From: Sphingomonadales bacterium
GTDB taxonomy: Bacteria > Pseudomonadota > Alphaproteobacteria > Sphingomonadales > Sphingomonadaceae
Direction of reading: 5' to 3'
DNA length: 64,000 bases
NCBI GenBank assembly: GCA_017309275.1
Contig: JAFKLT010000055.1
Span: 1-64,000 of the forward strand
Both the position numbers and the translations under genes were made by a program. Below the pieces are notes generated by a model. That model searched no databases. It was not told the DNA's origin and was given only the letters and a program-made list of their open reading frames with translations. Below are positions 17,258 to 25,371 of the stretch, in pieces (the first letter of the stretch is position 1; each line of letters begins with the position of its first letter).

Positions 17258-17267
17258 TTATTGCTCC

Positions 17268-18533
17268 ATGCTCGCAGTCGTCCGACCTGTTCGCAGCCTG
17301 CTGGCGGCCATTTTCATTTTGATGGCCGGAAGCGGCTTCCTCGCGACACTCATCGGGCTCCGGCTTGAGCGCGAAGGCGACGCGACAATTGTTATCGGGC
17401 TCGTCGCGACCGCCTATTTCGCAGGGTTGACCGTCGGCGCGCTGCGTGCGGGCCGCATTGTTTGCCGCGTCGGCCATATCCGCGCCTTCGCGGCGTTCGT
17501 CGCGCTGCTCTCGGCCAGTACGCTGACCTATGGTCTGATACAGCATCCCTCGCTGTGGGCCGCGTTGCGGCTGGTCGACGGCTTTTGCGTCGCCGGCGTC
17601 TTCATCTGTATCGAAAGCTGGCTTGGCGACCGCGCCGGGTCCGAAACCCGCGGCTCGATCCTCGCCGCCTACATGATCGCGCTCTATTCAGGGCAGGCCC
17701 TTGGCCAGATGTTGCTCTCGACCGGCGAAATCGGCCCCGCCATACCCTTTCAGCTGGCGTCGATCCTCATCACGCTCGCGATCTTGCCCGTTTGCCTGAC
17801 GCATGGCACGGCGCCCGCGCCCGGCGAGGGGCGCTCGCTATCGTTCGGCCGACTTTTCGAGGCCTCGCCGCTCGGCGCCGCCGGTGCCGCGTTCACTGGC
17901 CTCATTCTTGGCGGCTTCTATGGCCTTGCCGCAATTTTTGCGCGCCGTGTCGGGCTCGATCTCGCCGCAACCGCCAATTTCATGGCGACAGTGATTCTCG
18001 GAGGCGTCGCGCTGCAATGGCCGCTCGGAAGATTGTCCGACCGGCTCGATCGCAGGCGTGTGATCATTGCGTCCTTCGCCGCGACCGCCCTTGTCAGCTT
18101 CGTACTGGCGGCCGAACCGACAGGGGCGATGCTTCTGGCATCGGCGGCAGCCTTTGGCGGTCTGAGTTTCGCGCTGTATCCGCTCTGCGTCGCGCATGTG
18201 AACGACCGGTTGCTCGCAACCGAGCGGGTGTCGGCAAGCGGTCAGCTGGTGCTGCTCTACTCGGGCGGCGCGGTGCTCGGACCCCTGCTTGCCGCCGGGT
18301 TCATGGGTGCCGCGGGCGCGGGCGGCCTCTTTCTCTTTTCCGCCGCTTGCGCGGCGCTGATGCTGATCTTCAGTGTCTGGCGTCTCCTCGCCGCCGCTCC
18401 GGTACCCGCCGAAGCGCAAGGCGAATTCCAAACCTTTCCCCGCACCACGCCGATGGCGGGTCTCCTCGATCCCAAGGTCGAGGAGCCCGAACTTGCGGGT
18501 GCGACCATTCCTTCCTCGACAGGTGAACGATGA
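17268..18533 (+). CDS. MFS transporter in the ectoine operon
   Basis: A 421-residue major-facilitator protein with twelve hydrophobic helices, opening RPVRSLLAAIFILMAGSGFLATLIG. The loop RAGRIVCRVGHIRA between helices 2 and 3 and the RLSDRLDRRRVII motif in the second half resemble the YcaD-like MFS branch. I used the ATG at 17268; a TTG at 17241 would overlap ask by four bases but sits in the hairpin loop and adds only nine polar residues. Position after ask suggests export or uptake of ectoine, hydroxyectoine or a precursor. It overlaps the following carrier gene by four bases. Confidence 0.8.
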   Translation: MLAVVRPVRSLLAAIFILMAGSGFLATLIGLRLEREGDATIVIGLVATAYFAGLTVGALRAGRIVCRVGHIRAFAAFVALLSASTLTYGLIQHPSLWAALRLVDGFCVAGVFICIESWLGDRAGSETRGSILAAYMIALYSGQALGQMLLSTGEIGPAIPFQLASILITLAILPVCLTHGTAPAPGEGRSLSFGRLFEASPLGAAGAAFTGLILGGFYGLAAIFARRVGLDLAATANFMATVILGGVALQWPLGRLSDRLDRRRVIIASFAATALVSFVLAAEPTGAMLLASAAAFGGLSFALYPLCVAHVNDRLLATERVSASGQLVLLYSGGAVLGPLLAAGFMGAAGAGGLFLFSAACAALMLIFSVWRLLAAAPVPAEAQGEFQTFPRTTPMAGLLDPKVEEPELAGATIPSSTGER

Positions 18534-19948
18534 CCCCGACCGATCCCATGCCAGCTCCCACACACCCGGCGCCCGTCCTGCAGCCGTCCCCGCTGCAACG
18601 CGCGATCGGAGCCTCGGCGCTTGGCAATGCCGTCGAATGGTTCGACTATGGCATTTACGCCTATGGCGTCACCTATATCTCGGCGGCGCTCTTCCCCGAC
18701 ATGGAAGAGGCTGTGCTGTTCGCGCTCGCGACCTTTGCCATCTCCTTCCTCGTGCGTCCGCTCGGCGGCCTCTTCTGGGGTCCGCTCGGCGATCGTATCG
18801 GGCGCAAGTCTGTGCTCGCAATGACGATCCTCCTGATGGCCGGTGCGACATTCGCGGTCGGCCTCATCCCTTCCTACGATAGTATCGGGCTCTGGGCGCC
18901 GGCAATTCTCGTGCTGCTGCGCATGATCCAGGGTTTCTCGACCGGCGGCGAATATGGCGGCGCGGCGACCTTCATGGCCGAATATGCGCCCGACGACCGC
19001 CGCGGCTTTTATGGCAGCTTCCTCGAATTCGGGACGCTGGCGGGCTTCTCGTTCGGGGCAGCGCTGATGCTCGGCTATTCGCTGCACCTCGGGGAAGAAG
19101 CGATGCGCGAATGGGGCTGGCGCATCCCGTTCCTCGTCGCGGGACCGATCGGCCTCGTGGGCATGTATCTGCGTTCGAAGATGGAGGACACGCCCGTCTT
19201 TCTGGAAGCGCAGCGGGCGGCCGAAGATCGGCCGGGACCGCGTCTCGGACGGCTTGTGCGCGATCACTGGCGACCGCTGATCGTCGTCGGCGGGCTGGTC
19301 GTCGCGCTGAACGTCGTCAACTATACGCTGCTCAGTTACATGCCGACCTATCTGCAGCGCCGTATCGGGCTGACGCATGAGCAGGCCTTGCTGGTGCCGA
19401 TCATCGGCATGGTCTTCATGATGTTTTTCGTCCCCTTCGCGGGGGCGCTGTCCGATCGTATCGGCAGACGACCGATGTGGCGCTTCTCGCTTCTCGGACT
19501 GCTCGTCGGCGCGGTGCCGCTCTATATGCTGATCGGGACGGGGTTCACTGGCGCGGTGATAGGGTTCATGGCCCTGGGGCTGCTCTATGTTCCGCAACTT
19601 GCGACGATCTCGGCGACTTTCCCTGCGTTGTTCCCTACCGCCGTCCGCTTTGCGGGTTTTGCGATCGCCTATAATATCTCGACCTCGATCTTCGGCGGCA
19701 CCGCCCCGATGGTCGGCAGCGCACTGATCAGCCTTACCGGCAATATGCTGATGCCCGCCTTCTATATGATGGCGGCCTGCGTGGTCGGGCTGATCGCGCT
19801 CCATTTCATGCCGGAAACGGCAGGGAAATCCCTGCACGAAGATCCATTCGCGCCGCCGCCACGCGCGGCCGACGCTCAATTGCGCGCGACGGGCTCGGGC
19901 GGAACGAACGTCCAGACGATATCCTCCGCCCCGACCGAGGGACGATGA
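18530..19948 (+). CDS. ProP-like MHS-family MFS transporter, likely compatible-solute carrier
   Basis: A 472-residue MFS protein of the metabolite:H+ symporter group. Signatures are GNAVEWFDYGIYAYG at the first helix, the RPLGGLFWGPLGDRIGRK loop, and GGEYGGAATFMAEYAPDDRRGFYGS, as in ProP and its relatives. The C-terminal coiled coil found in E. coli ProP is absent; the tail is Pro/Ala/Ser-rich. It overlaps the previous carrier by four bases, so it is the last gene of the ectoine operon. Import of ectoines or proline/betaine is the likely job. Its final 73 bases overlap the 3' end of the convergent antiporter gene. Confidence 0.85.
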   Translation: MTPTDPMPAPTHPAPVLQPSPLQRAIGASALGNAVEWFDYGIYAYGVTYISAALFPDMEEAVLFALATFAISFLVRPLGGLFWGPLGDRIGRKSVLAMTILLMAGATFAVGLIPSYDSIGLWAPAILVLLRMIQGFSTGGEYGGAATFMAEYAPDDRRGFYGSFLEFGTLAGFSFGAALMLGYSLHLGEEAMREWGWRIPFLVAGPIGLVGMYLRSKMEDTPVFLEAQRAAEDRPGPRLGRLVRDHWRPLIVVGGLVVALNVVNYTLLSYMPTYLQRRIGLTHEQALLVPIIGMVFMMFFVPFAGALSDRIGRRPMWRFSLLGLLVGAVPLYMLIGTGFTGAVIGFMALGLLYVPQLATISATFPALFPTAVRFAGFAIAYNISTSIFGGTAPMVGSALISLTGNMLMPAFYMMAACVVGLIALHFMPETAGKSLHEDPFAPPPRAADAQLRATGSGGTNVQTISSAPTEGR

Positions 19949-21669
19949 TCGGTCGAGAAGATCGCCATCTCGCCCGACGGACGAACGACGAGCAAGCTGT
20001 CGCCGCCGTTTTCCTTCATTCGGGCGACGAATTGCTCATAGGGAAATTTGTCGGTGATACGGGTCCGCCCGAAGGTCCAGCCCGATTGCAATCTGTCGAG
20101 CAATTCCTCGATCGGCGTGCCCGCGAGGGTGAAGATGCGGCCGCGCCGTTTCGTCGATGCGCGGCTTTCGCCGGCGGCACGGCTGACGCGGTTATGTCCG
20201 ATCTCGGACGCGAGTTCGGTGCACACCAGCGCATTGTAGCTGTCGTTGTCGGTTGCCGCGATCAGCTGCTGATATTGCCCCATGTCGATGACATCGTCAT
20301 GCGCTTCATCGAGAATGTCGCCCTCATAGACGGGAATGTCGGCGCGCCGGGCGCTCCGAAGCGCGAACTTGCCCGGGTCGGCGATCAGGACCTCCTTGCC
20401 CTGCGTCTTGATGAATTCGGCGAATGCGACCGTCCAGCTGTTCGCGCCAACGAGCAGAAGGCCGTCGCCCTTGCCACGGTCGAGACCAAGCCAACGCGCG
20501 AAATGCGCAGCGGTGAAGCCGTGCGCAAAAATGGTGGCGATCACGACGCCGAACCCCAGCGGCACCAGCGCGTTGGCGCCGGCGACGCCATAGTCGGACA
20601 GGCGGAGCGCGAAGAGGCCTGTAACCGCGACCGCGACGATACCGCGGGGCGCAATCCATGCGACGAACAACCGCTCGCGAAACGGGATGCGGGTGGGCAG
20701 CAACGCCAGCATGATCGTCAAGGGCCGGACCACGAAGAGGAGCAGGATGAGGAAGGCCAGGAAGCGGAACTCGAAATTGCTCACCACCTCCCAATCGAGC
20801 GTCGCCGAGAGCAGGATGAAGACGCCGGAGACCAGAATCACGGTCAGATCCTCCTTGAACCGCAACAACGCCCGGCTCGAATAGGTCTCACGGTTCGCCA
20901 TCACGACGCCCATCACGGTCACGGTGATGAGGCCCGTCTCGTGCATCACCAGGTCCGAAAGCACGAACATCCCGATCACGGTCGTGAGCAGCACCGGCGC
21001 CTTCAGATATTCGGGCACCAATCCGCGCGGGAAGGCCCAGGTGAGTGCCAGCCCGGCAAGTGTGCCCATGACGATCGCGAGCGCGCTCGCGGCCACGACA
21101 TCGACGATGACCGCGGCGCTGTTCGCCTCGGCGCCGCCGTGCGTGATATAGCTGTATACGCCCACCGCGAGCAGCGCACCGATCGGATCGTTCACGATCG
21201 CTTCCCACTTGAGCATATGCTTGACGCGCGGCGCGATATTGAGCGAGCGGAGCAGCGGGATAATCACGGTCGGCCCGGTCACGACCATGATGCCGCCGAA
21301 CAGCGCCGCGAGTTCCCAGGACAAGCCCGCGGCATAGTGGGCCGCCAGCGTACCGAGCGCCCAGCCGATCGGTACACCGAGGAATACCAGCATGAACACG
21401 GCGATGCCTGCATGCTTGAGCTCGCGAAACTTGAGGCTGAGGCCGCCTTCGAACAGGATGACCGCGACCGCCAGTTTGACGACCGGCTCACGAAGAGCCC
21501 CGAAATCCTTCTCGGGATCGAGGATGCCGAGGACGGGCCCGGCGATGATTCCCGCTATCAGCATCAACGCGATGGCAGGCCGTCCGGTGCGCCACGCGAT
21601 CCATTGCGCGCCGATACCGAGAACGCCGATCAGCGCGATTTTGACGAGCAAAGAGTCGATGAAGAACAT
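19876..21669 (-). CDS. CPA-family Na+(K+)/H+ antiporter with TrkA-N domain
   Basis: A 597-residue protein. Residues 1-400 form about twelve membrane helices with FEGGLSLKF, VVTGPTVIIPLL and the ion-binding EAIVNDPIGALL (Asn-Asp) motif of CPA1 exchangers. A soluble TrkA-N/RCK NAD-binding-like domain follows (LLVGANSWTVAFAEFIKTQGKEVLIAD, about residues 410-510), with a further C-terminal regulatory region. Such proteins exchange Na+ or K+ for H+, with gating by nucleotide or redox. The gene converges on and overlaps the ProP-like gene by 73 bases, and is divergent from the ClC gene. Confidence 0.9.
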   Translation of the reverse strand: MFFIDSLLVKIALIGVLGIGAQWIAWRTGRPAIALMLIAGIIAGPVLGILDPEKDFGALREPVVKLAVAVILFEGGLSLKFRELKHAGIAVFMLVFLGVPIGWALGTLAAHYAAGLSWELAALFGGIMVVTGPTVIIPLLRSLNIAPRVKHMLKWEAIVNDPIGALLAVGVYSYITHGGAEANSAAVIVDVVAASALAIVMGTLAGLALTWAFPRGLVPEYLKAPVLLTTVIGMFVLSDLVMHETGLITVTVMGVVMANRETYSSRALLRFKEDLTVILVSGVFILLSATLDWEVVSNFEFRFLAFLILLLFVVRPLTIMLALLPTRIPFRERLFVAWIAPRGIVAVAVTGLFALRLSDYGVAGANALVPLGFGVVIATIFAHGFTAAHFARWLGLDRGKGDGLLLVGANSWTVAFAEFIKTQGKEVLIADPGKFALRSARRADIPVYEGDILDEAHDDVIDMGQYQQLIAATDNDSYNALVCTELASEIGHNRVSRAAGESRASTKRRGRIFTLAGTPIEELLDRLQSGWTFGRTRITDKFPYEQFVARMKENGGDSLLVVRPSGEMAIFSTDHRPSVGAEDIVWTFVPPEPVARN

Positions 21670-21775
21670 TCGGCCTTCTTATTGCCGATTGCCTGCGGGG
21701 AAAGGTGAATAATGTGCTCCGCAATTTGAGGAGGAAGGGCCCGAAAAGGCTTGCCCCCGGACCGCGAGGTCGTTC

Positions 21776-23152
21776 ATGGACCGCTCGCCGCTCCGGAAAC
21801 ATCCGGAAATCTTGTTCAATGGCGGGATGCCGACCTTGAAGCCGCGCAAATATCTTGAAGCCCTGAAGCGGTCAGCATCCGCGCTCGACCTCCAGGTGAA
21901 TCTCGCCAAGCGCCGCCTCGCGACATTTTCCGGGGCCATCCTGCTGGGGCTGGTCGCCATCGGTTTTGCTTGGGCGGGCGACCGCGCTCAGCATATTTTT
22001 CGCAGCTTTCAGCTTCGCTTTGAATATGCGCCGTTGATCCTGACGCCGCTTGGCTTTGCCTTCGCCGCGGCGGTCGCCCGGCGGTGGGCGCCGGCCGCGA
22101 AAGGTTCAGGCATTCCGCAAGTCATGGCAGCCGGCCGCCACCCGGAGCTTGCCGGTGCATTGCTCTCGTTGCCGACGGCGTTGATCAAGCTCGTCCTCAC
22201 GACCTTGCTATTGCTTGTTGGCGCATCGGTGGGCCGTGAAGGCCCCACCGTCCAGGTCAGCGCGGCGATCATGGTTGCCTTCCACCGCTTCATTCGCGTT
22301 CCCCTGACCTCCGGCGTGTTGATTGCGGGTGGAGCGGCGGGCGTGGCGGCGGCATTCAACACGCCTCTCGCTGGCGTGGCGTTCGCGATCGAAGAGCTGG
22401 CGGCGGCGTTCGAGCAGCGGGTGGCGGTTCTTGTCATGGGCGCGGTGGTCGTTGCTGGCCTTGTCAGCCTCGCGCTGGCCGGTGACTATGTCTATTTCGG
22501 CGCGATGAGACAGACGCTTGGCTTATCGGGAATGCTTCTTGTCCCGCCGGTAGCAGGGATTGCGGGCGGCGCAGTCGGCGGCCTCTTCTCGCGCACGATC
22601 CTCGCCTTTGCGAGAGGCAGGGGGCGGCTCGCTACCGTTGCCCGAAACAACCCGGTCCGTGCCGCTTTCTTGTCCGGCGTCGTCGTCGCGATTCTTGGCG
22701 TGGCTTCCGGTGGATTGACCTGGGGCACGGGCTACGAGACGACGAGGCTGCTGATCGAGGGCTACGGCGAGGCGCCACTCTGGTTCGGTCCCGCCAAACT
22801 CGCAGCGACAGCCGCCACCGCGATCTCGGGCGTTCCTGGCGGGATCTTCGCGCCGTCGCTGTCGGTTGGAGCGGGGTTCGGTGAGCTTCTCGCGCGCTGC
22901 TTTCCGTCCTATCCAGCCGGCGCAATCGTCCTGCTTGGCATGGTCGGCTATTTTGTCGGGGTCGTGCGCGCACCGCTCACGGCGGTGATCATTTTGATGG
23001 AGGCCACGGCGAGCCGCGGCATGATCGTGCCCCTGTTTCTCACCGCGATCATTGCGGATGCGGTGAGCAAGTTCGTCTGTCACGACAAGCTCTATCATGG
23101 GCTGGCCGGACTATTTGACGAGAAGCCCCCGATCGCTGGTCAGTCCAAGTGA
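21776..23152 (+). CDS. ClC-family chloride channel / Cl-/H+ exchanger
   Basis: A 458-residue membrane protein with all three ClC anion-path motifs: GSGIPQ (about residue 110), GREGPT with the gating glutamate E155, and GIFAPS (about 360). There is no C-terminal CBS pair. The gating Glu leaves exchanger activity possible. The ATG at 21776 has GAGG seven bases upstream; an alternative ATG at 21827 would remove 17 residues. It is divergent from the Na+/H+ antiporter, so a joint role in salt or acid stress is plausible. Confidence 0.9.
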   Translation: MDRSPLRKHPEILFNGGMPTLKPRKYLEALKRSASALDLQVNLAKRRLATFSGAILLGLVAIGFAWAGDRAQHIFRSFQLRFEYAPLILTPLGFAFAAAVARRWAPAAKGSGIPQVMAAGRHPELAGALLSLPTALIKLVLTTLLLLVGASVGREGPTVQVSAAIMVAFHRFIRVPLTSGVLIAGGAAGVAAAFNTPLAGVAFAIEELAAAFEQRVAVLVMGAVVVAGLVSLALAGDYVYFGAMRQTLGLSGMLLVPPVAGIAGGAVGGLFSRTILAFARGRGRLATVARNNPVRAAFLSGVVVAILGVASGGLTWGTGYETTRLLIEGYGEAPLWFGPAKLAATAATAISGVPGGIFAPSLSVGAGFGELLARCFPSYPAGAIVLLGMVGYFVGVVRAPLTAVIILMEATASRGMIVPLFLTAIIADAVSKFVCHDKLYHGLAGLFDEKPPIAGQSK

Positions 23153-23201
23153 TGGAGGCCAGCCTTGGAATCGCCTCTGTGTTTCCCGACGCGAGACTCT
23201 C

Positions 23202-23888
23202 ATGATCCTGCATCGCGAAGCCTCACAACTGGGCCGAACCCGTACCCCTGTCCTGGAGGCGTGGCACCATTTCTGCTTTGCGGGATATCAAGATGGCAAT
23301 TATCTGAACTGGGGAAGACTTCGTGTCCTCAATCACAATATCCTGGCGCCGAGCACGGCTCTGTCTCCCAGCTTTCATTCCGGGACCGAGATACTGTTCA
23401 TTGTGCAGGAAGGCACGATCGTGATCGAGAAGGATGACGGCAAAACATTGGCCGTCAGCGCGAATGAAATTGCTTCGATTGCAACGGGGCTCGGCACCGA
23501 ATTCGGCATAAGATCAGCGGCGGGCGTGCCTGCGCGATATTCGGTTCTCTGGCTCCTGTCCGACGATGCGGACTATCGCCCGCACTACCGCGGCGTGGTT
23601 GGCGACCTGTCGCGCGGTGATTGGAGCGCCGCCGATGATTTCGAGGGCGGCCATAACCTTCGTTGGAGTGTGCCTGCGAGGGTCAGGCTACTGCAACTGG
23701 AAAGCGCTCCCTTCTCGCTCTCTGGAAATGGCAGCAAAAGCTATCTCGCAGTCTTACGCGGCGGAATTTCGGTGGGCGAAATGCGGGTCGATCAGCGGGA
23801 CGCGCTGATGATGGATGCGGAACCGGTTCTGACGGGTTTTGCGCACGACGACACTCGATTGCTGATCTGCGACGACCGGTGCGCTTGA
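23202..23888 (+). CDS. Pirin-family bicupin protein
   Basis: A 228-residue pirin-like protein. The first cupin shows the family order: EAWHHFCFAGYQ, LRVLNHNILAP, FHSGTEILFIVQEGTIVIE. In typical pirins the last segment reads HPHRNMEI..., and here the second metal histidine pair is reduced to FHSGTE, so metal binding may be altered. The C-terminal cupin (about 140-228) is degenerate. Pirins include quercetinases and redox-dependent co-regulators; no substrate can be assigned. It lies 49 bases after the ClC gene and upstream of the ars regulatory region. Confidence 0.75.
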   Translation: MILHREASQLGRTRTPVLEAWHHFCFAGYQDGNYLNWGRLRVLNHNILAPSTALSPSFHSGTEILFIVQEGTIVIEKDDGKTLAVSANEIASIATGLGTEFGIRSAAGVPARYSVLWLLSDDADYRPHYRGVVGDLSRGDWSAADDFEGGHNLRWSVPARVRLLQLESAPFSLSGNGSKSYLAVLRGGISVGEMRVDQRDALMMDAEPVLTGFAHDDTRLLICDDRCA

Positions 23889-23977
23889 GATCCCGGGCAA
23901 CCCTTGGCGACCCGGATTGAGTTAGCAGCGGCCGTAGCGAAGGCTGTATTGATCGGCCGAACCCTGCTTCGTATCCC

Positions 23978-24057
23978 GCGTCAATCTCATTTCGATTTTT
24001 CTAAAAATGAGATTGACGCTTCACGCTCGGTCTGACATTTCGACTTTATTCGAAATG
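23978..24057. promoter_or_regulatory. Two inverted repeats upstream of arsR (candidate ArsR operators)
   Basis: The first is a perfect 15-bp inverted repeat GCGTCAATCTCATTT (23978-23992) / AAATGAGATTGACGC (24005-24019) around a 12-base AT-rich loop. The second is CATTTCG (24036-24042) / CGAAATG (24051-24057) with an eight-base spacer, ending 11 bases before the arsR ATG. Both share a CATTTCGA core. They probably bind the ArsR dimer for autoregulation of arsR-arsI-arsC-aqpS. The first could also act as a terminator for the pirin gene, though the T-run lies in its loop. Confidence 0.6.
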
Positions 24058-24068
24058 AGGATTCGCCG

Positions 24069-24413
24069 ATGCGTTCAGAATCAGCCGTCATTTCCCTGAG
24101 CGCTCTCGCGCAGGAACATCGTCTCGGATTGTTCCGCCTGCTGGTGCAGGCCGGCGAAGGTGGGCTCGCGGCAGGCGTGATCGCCGAGAAGCTCGGCGTG
24201 CCGGCCAGCTCGCTGTCGTTTCACTTGGCGCAGCTCCGCTCGGCCGGGCTGGTGCTGCAGGAGCGGCAGCATCGCTCGATCATCTATCGCGCCAACTATC
24301 CGGCGATGAACTCGCTGGTCGCCTACCTCATCGAAAATTGCTGTGCCGGTGCCGCAGATTGCGGCGCGGGCGCAGCATGTGAAGCCTCCGAACAGGAAAG
24401 GAAAAGCGCATGA
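24069..24413 (+). CDS. arsR: ArsR-family arsenic-responsive repressor
   Basis: A 114-residue winged-helix repressor: LSALAQEHRLGLFRLLVQ, then AEKLGVPASSLSFHLAQLRSAGL as recognition region and RSIIYRANY as wing. Cysteines cluster at the C-terminus as C91, C92 and C98, plus C104. The Cys-Cys-(5)-Cys spacing is the one reported for the As(III)-binding ArsR of Acidithiobacillus ferrooxidans, in contrast to the ELCVCDL site of plasmid R773 ArsR. It should therefore sense As(III) or trivalent organoarsenicals. It overlaps arsI by four bases (ATGA) and has two palindromes upstream. Confidence 0.9.
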   Translation: MRSESAVISLSALAQEHRLGLFRLLVQAGEGGLAAGVIAEKLGVPASSLSFHLAQLRSAGLVLQERQHRSIIYRANYPAMNSLVAYLIENCCAGAADCGAGAACEASEQERKSA

Positions 24414-24865
24414 AGCGTCTGCATGTTCATGTCGGTGTCGAGGATCTCGGCGCCTCCATCGGTTTCTATTCCACGATGTTCGGCGCTAAGCCGACCGTCG
24501 TGAAGGACGATTACGCCAAGTGGATGCTCGAAGATCCGCGCGTCAACTTCGCGATCTCGGCGGGCAACCATGCCCGCAAGGGCATTGAGCATCTCGGCAT
24601 CCAGGTCGAGAGCGAGGAAGAGCTCGGTGAGGTCTATGGCCGCCTCAAGGCCGCCGACCGACCAGTCCTCGAAGAAGGCCGGACGACCTGTTGCTACGCC
24701 AAGTCGGAGAAGAGCTGGATCGCTGACCCCGACGGCATCGTCTGGGAAGCTTTCTTCACCGATGGCGAAGCGACAACCTATGGCGACAGCCCGGAGCTCG
24801 ATCAGCTCGCAAGCAATGACACGGGTTCGACCTGCTGCGTCCCCAAGTCGGTCGGTGCGGCATGA
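24410..24865 (+). CDS. arsI: ArsI-type C-As lyase (VOC dioxygenase)
   Basis: A 151-residue VOC-family enzyme of the ArsI/CadI group. ArsI cleaves the carbon-arsenic bond of trivalent methyl- and aryl-arsenicals with Fe(II) and O2. The proposed Fe ligands can be placed at H5, H61 (EHLGIQ) and E113 (VWEAFF), and the substrate-binding vicinal pair at C94-C95 in TTCCYAKSEKSW. A second Cys pair at C142-C143 (STCCVPK) is near the C-terminus, as in several ArsI proteins. CadI-type cadmium function is the alternative, but arsR, arsC and aqpS around it favour ArsI. Confidence 0.87.
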   Translation: MKRLHVHVGVEDLGASIGFYSTMFGAKPTVVKDDYAKWMLEDPRVNFAISAGNHARKGIEHLGIQVESEEELGEVYGRLKAADRPVLEEGRTTCCYAKSEKSWIADPDGIVWEAFFTDGEATTYGDSPELDQLASNDTGSTCCVPKSVGAA

Positions 24866-25371
24866 CCCGACCCTTCAATGTCCTCTTCCTCTGTACGGGT
24901 AATTCGGCGCGTTCGATCCTGTCCGAGGCGATATTGAACCGCGAAGGCGATGGCCGCTTTACCGCCTATTCGGCGGGCAGCTTTCCGAAGGGCGAGGTTC
25001 ATCCCGCCGCCTTGGCGCTGCTCGGCGAGATGGGATATGCAAGCGAAGGCTATCGCTCGAAGAGCTGGGACGAGTTTGCCGGACCCGATGCGCCGCTGCT
25101 CGATTTCATCTTCACCGTCTGCGACAACGCCGCAGGCGAGGTATGCCCGATCTGGCCGGGCAAGCCGGTGACTGCGCATTGGGGCATCAAAGACCCGGCG
25201 GCCATTCAAGGCGACGGACAGCGCGAGGCGTTCTGGCAAGCCTACCTCGCGCTCAAGCGCCGCATCGATCTGCTGCTCGCCCTGCCGCTTGCGAGCCTCG
25301 ACGAGCTGAGCCTCACCGAACGGCTGCAGGCTATCGGCAAGGCCGCCGACGAGGAGGCCGCGCTTGCCTGA
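24862..25371 (+). CDS. arsC: Arsenate reductase ArsC, low-molecular-weight phosphatase fold
   Basis: A 169-residue thiol-coupled arsenate reductase. The P-loop CTGNSARS holds the nucleophile C11, and the further redox cysteines C87 (FTVCDNA) and C95 (GEVCPIW) match the Cys relay of the thioredoxin-linked class (pI258-like). It reduces arsenate to arsenite in the cytoplasm. The C-terminus extends about 30 residues beyond the core. It overlaps arsI by four bases and aqpS by eight. Confidence 0.92.
   Translation: MTRPFNVLFLCTGNSARSILSEAILNREGDGRFTAYSAGSFPKGEVHPAALALLGEMGYASEGYRSKSWDEFAGPDAPLLDFIFTVCDNAAGEVCPIWPGKPVTAHWGIKDPAAIQGDGQREAFWQAYLALKRRIDLLLALPLASLDELSLTERLQAIGKAADEEAALA

Noticed and set aside
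17241-17267. TTG at 17241 as start of the MFS carrier
   Set aside because: It lies in the loop of a 12-bp GC hairpin and adds nine polar residues before a normal MFS N-terminus at ATG 17268; kept only as an alternative.
24410-24865. CadI-type cadmium protein
   Set aside because: The fold and Cys pair are shared with CadI, but gene order arsR-arsI-arsC-aqpS and the C94-C95 TTCCYAKS motif favour ArsI.
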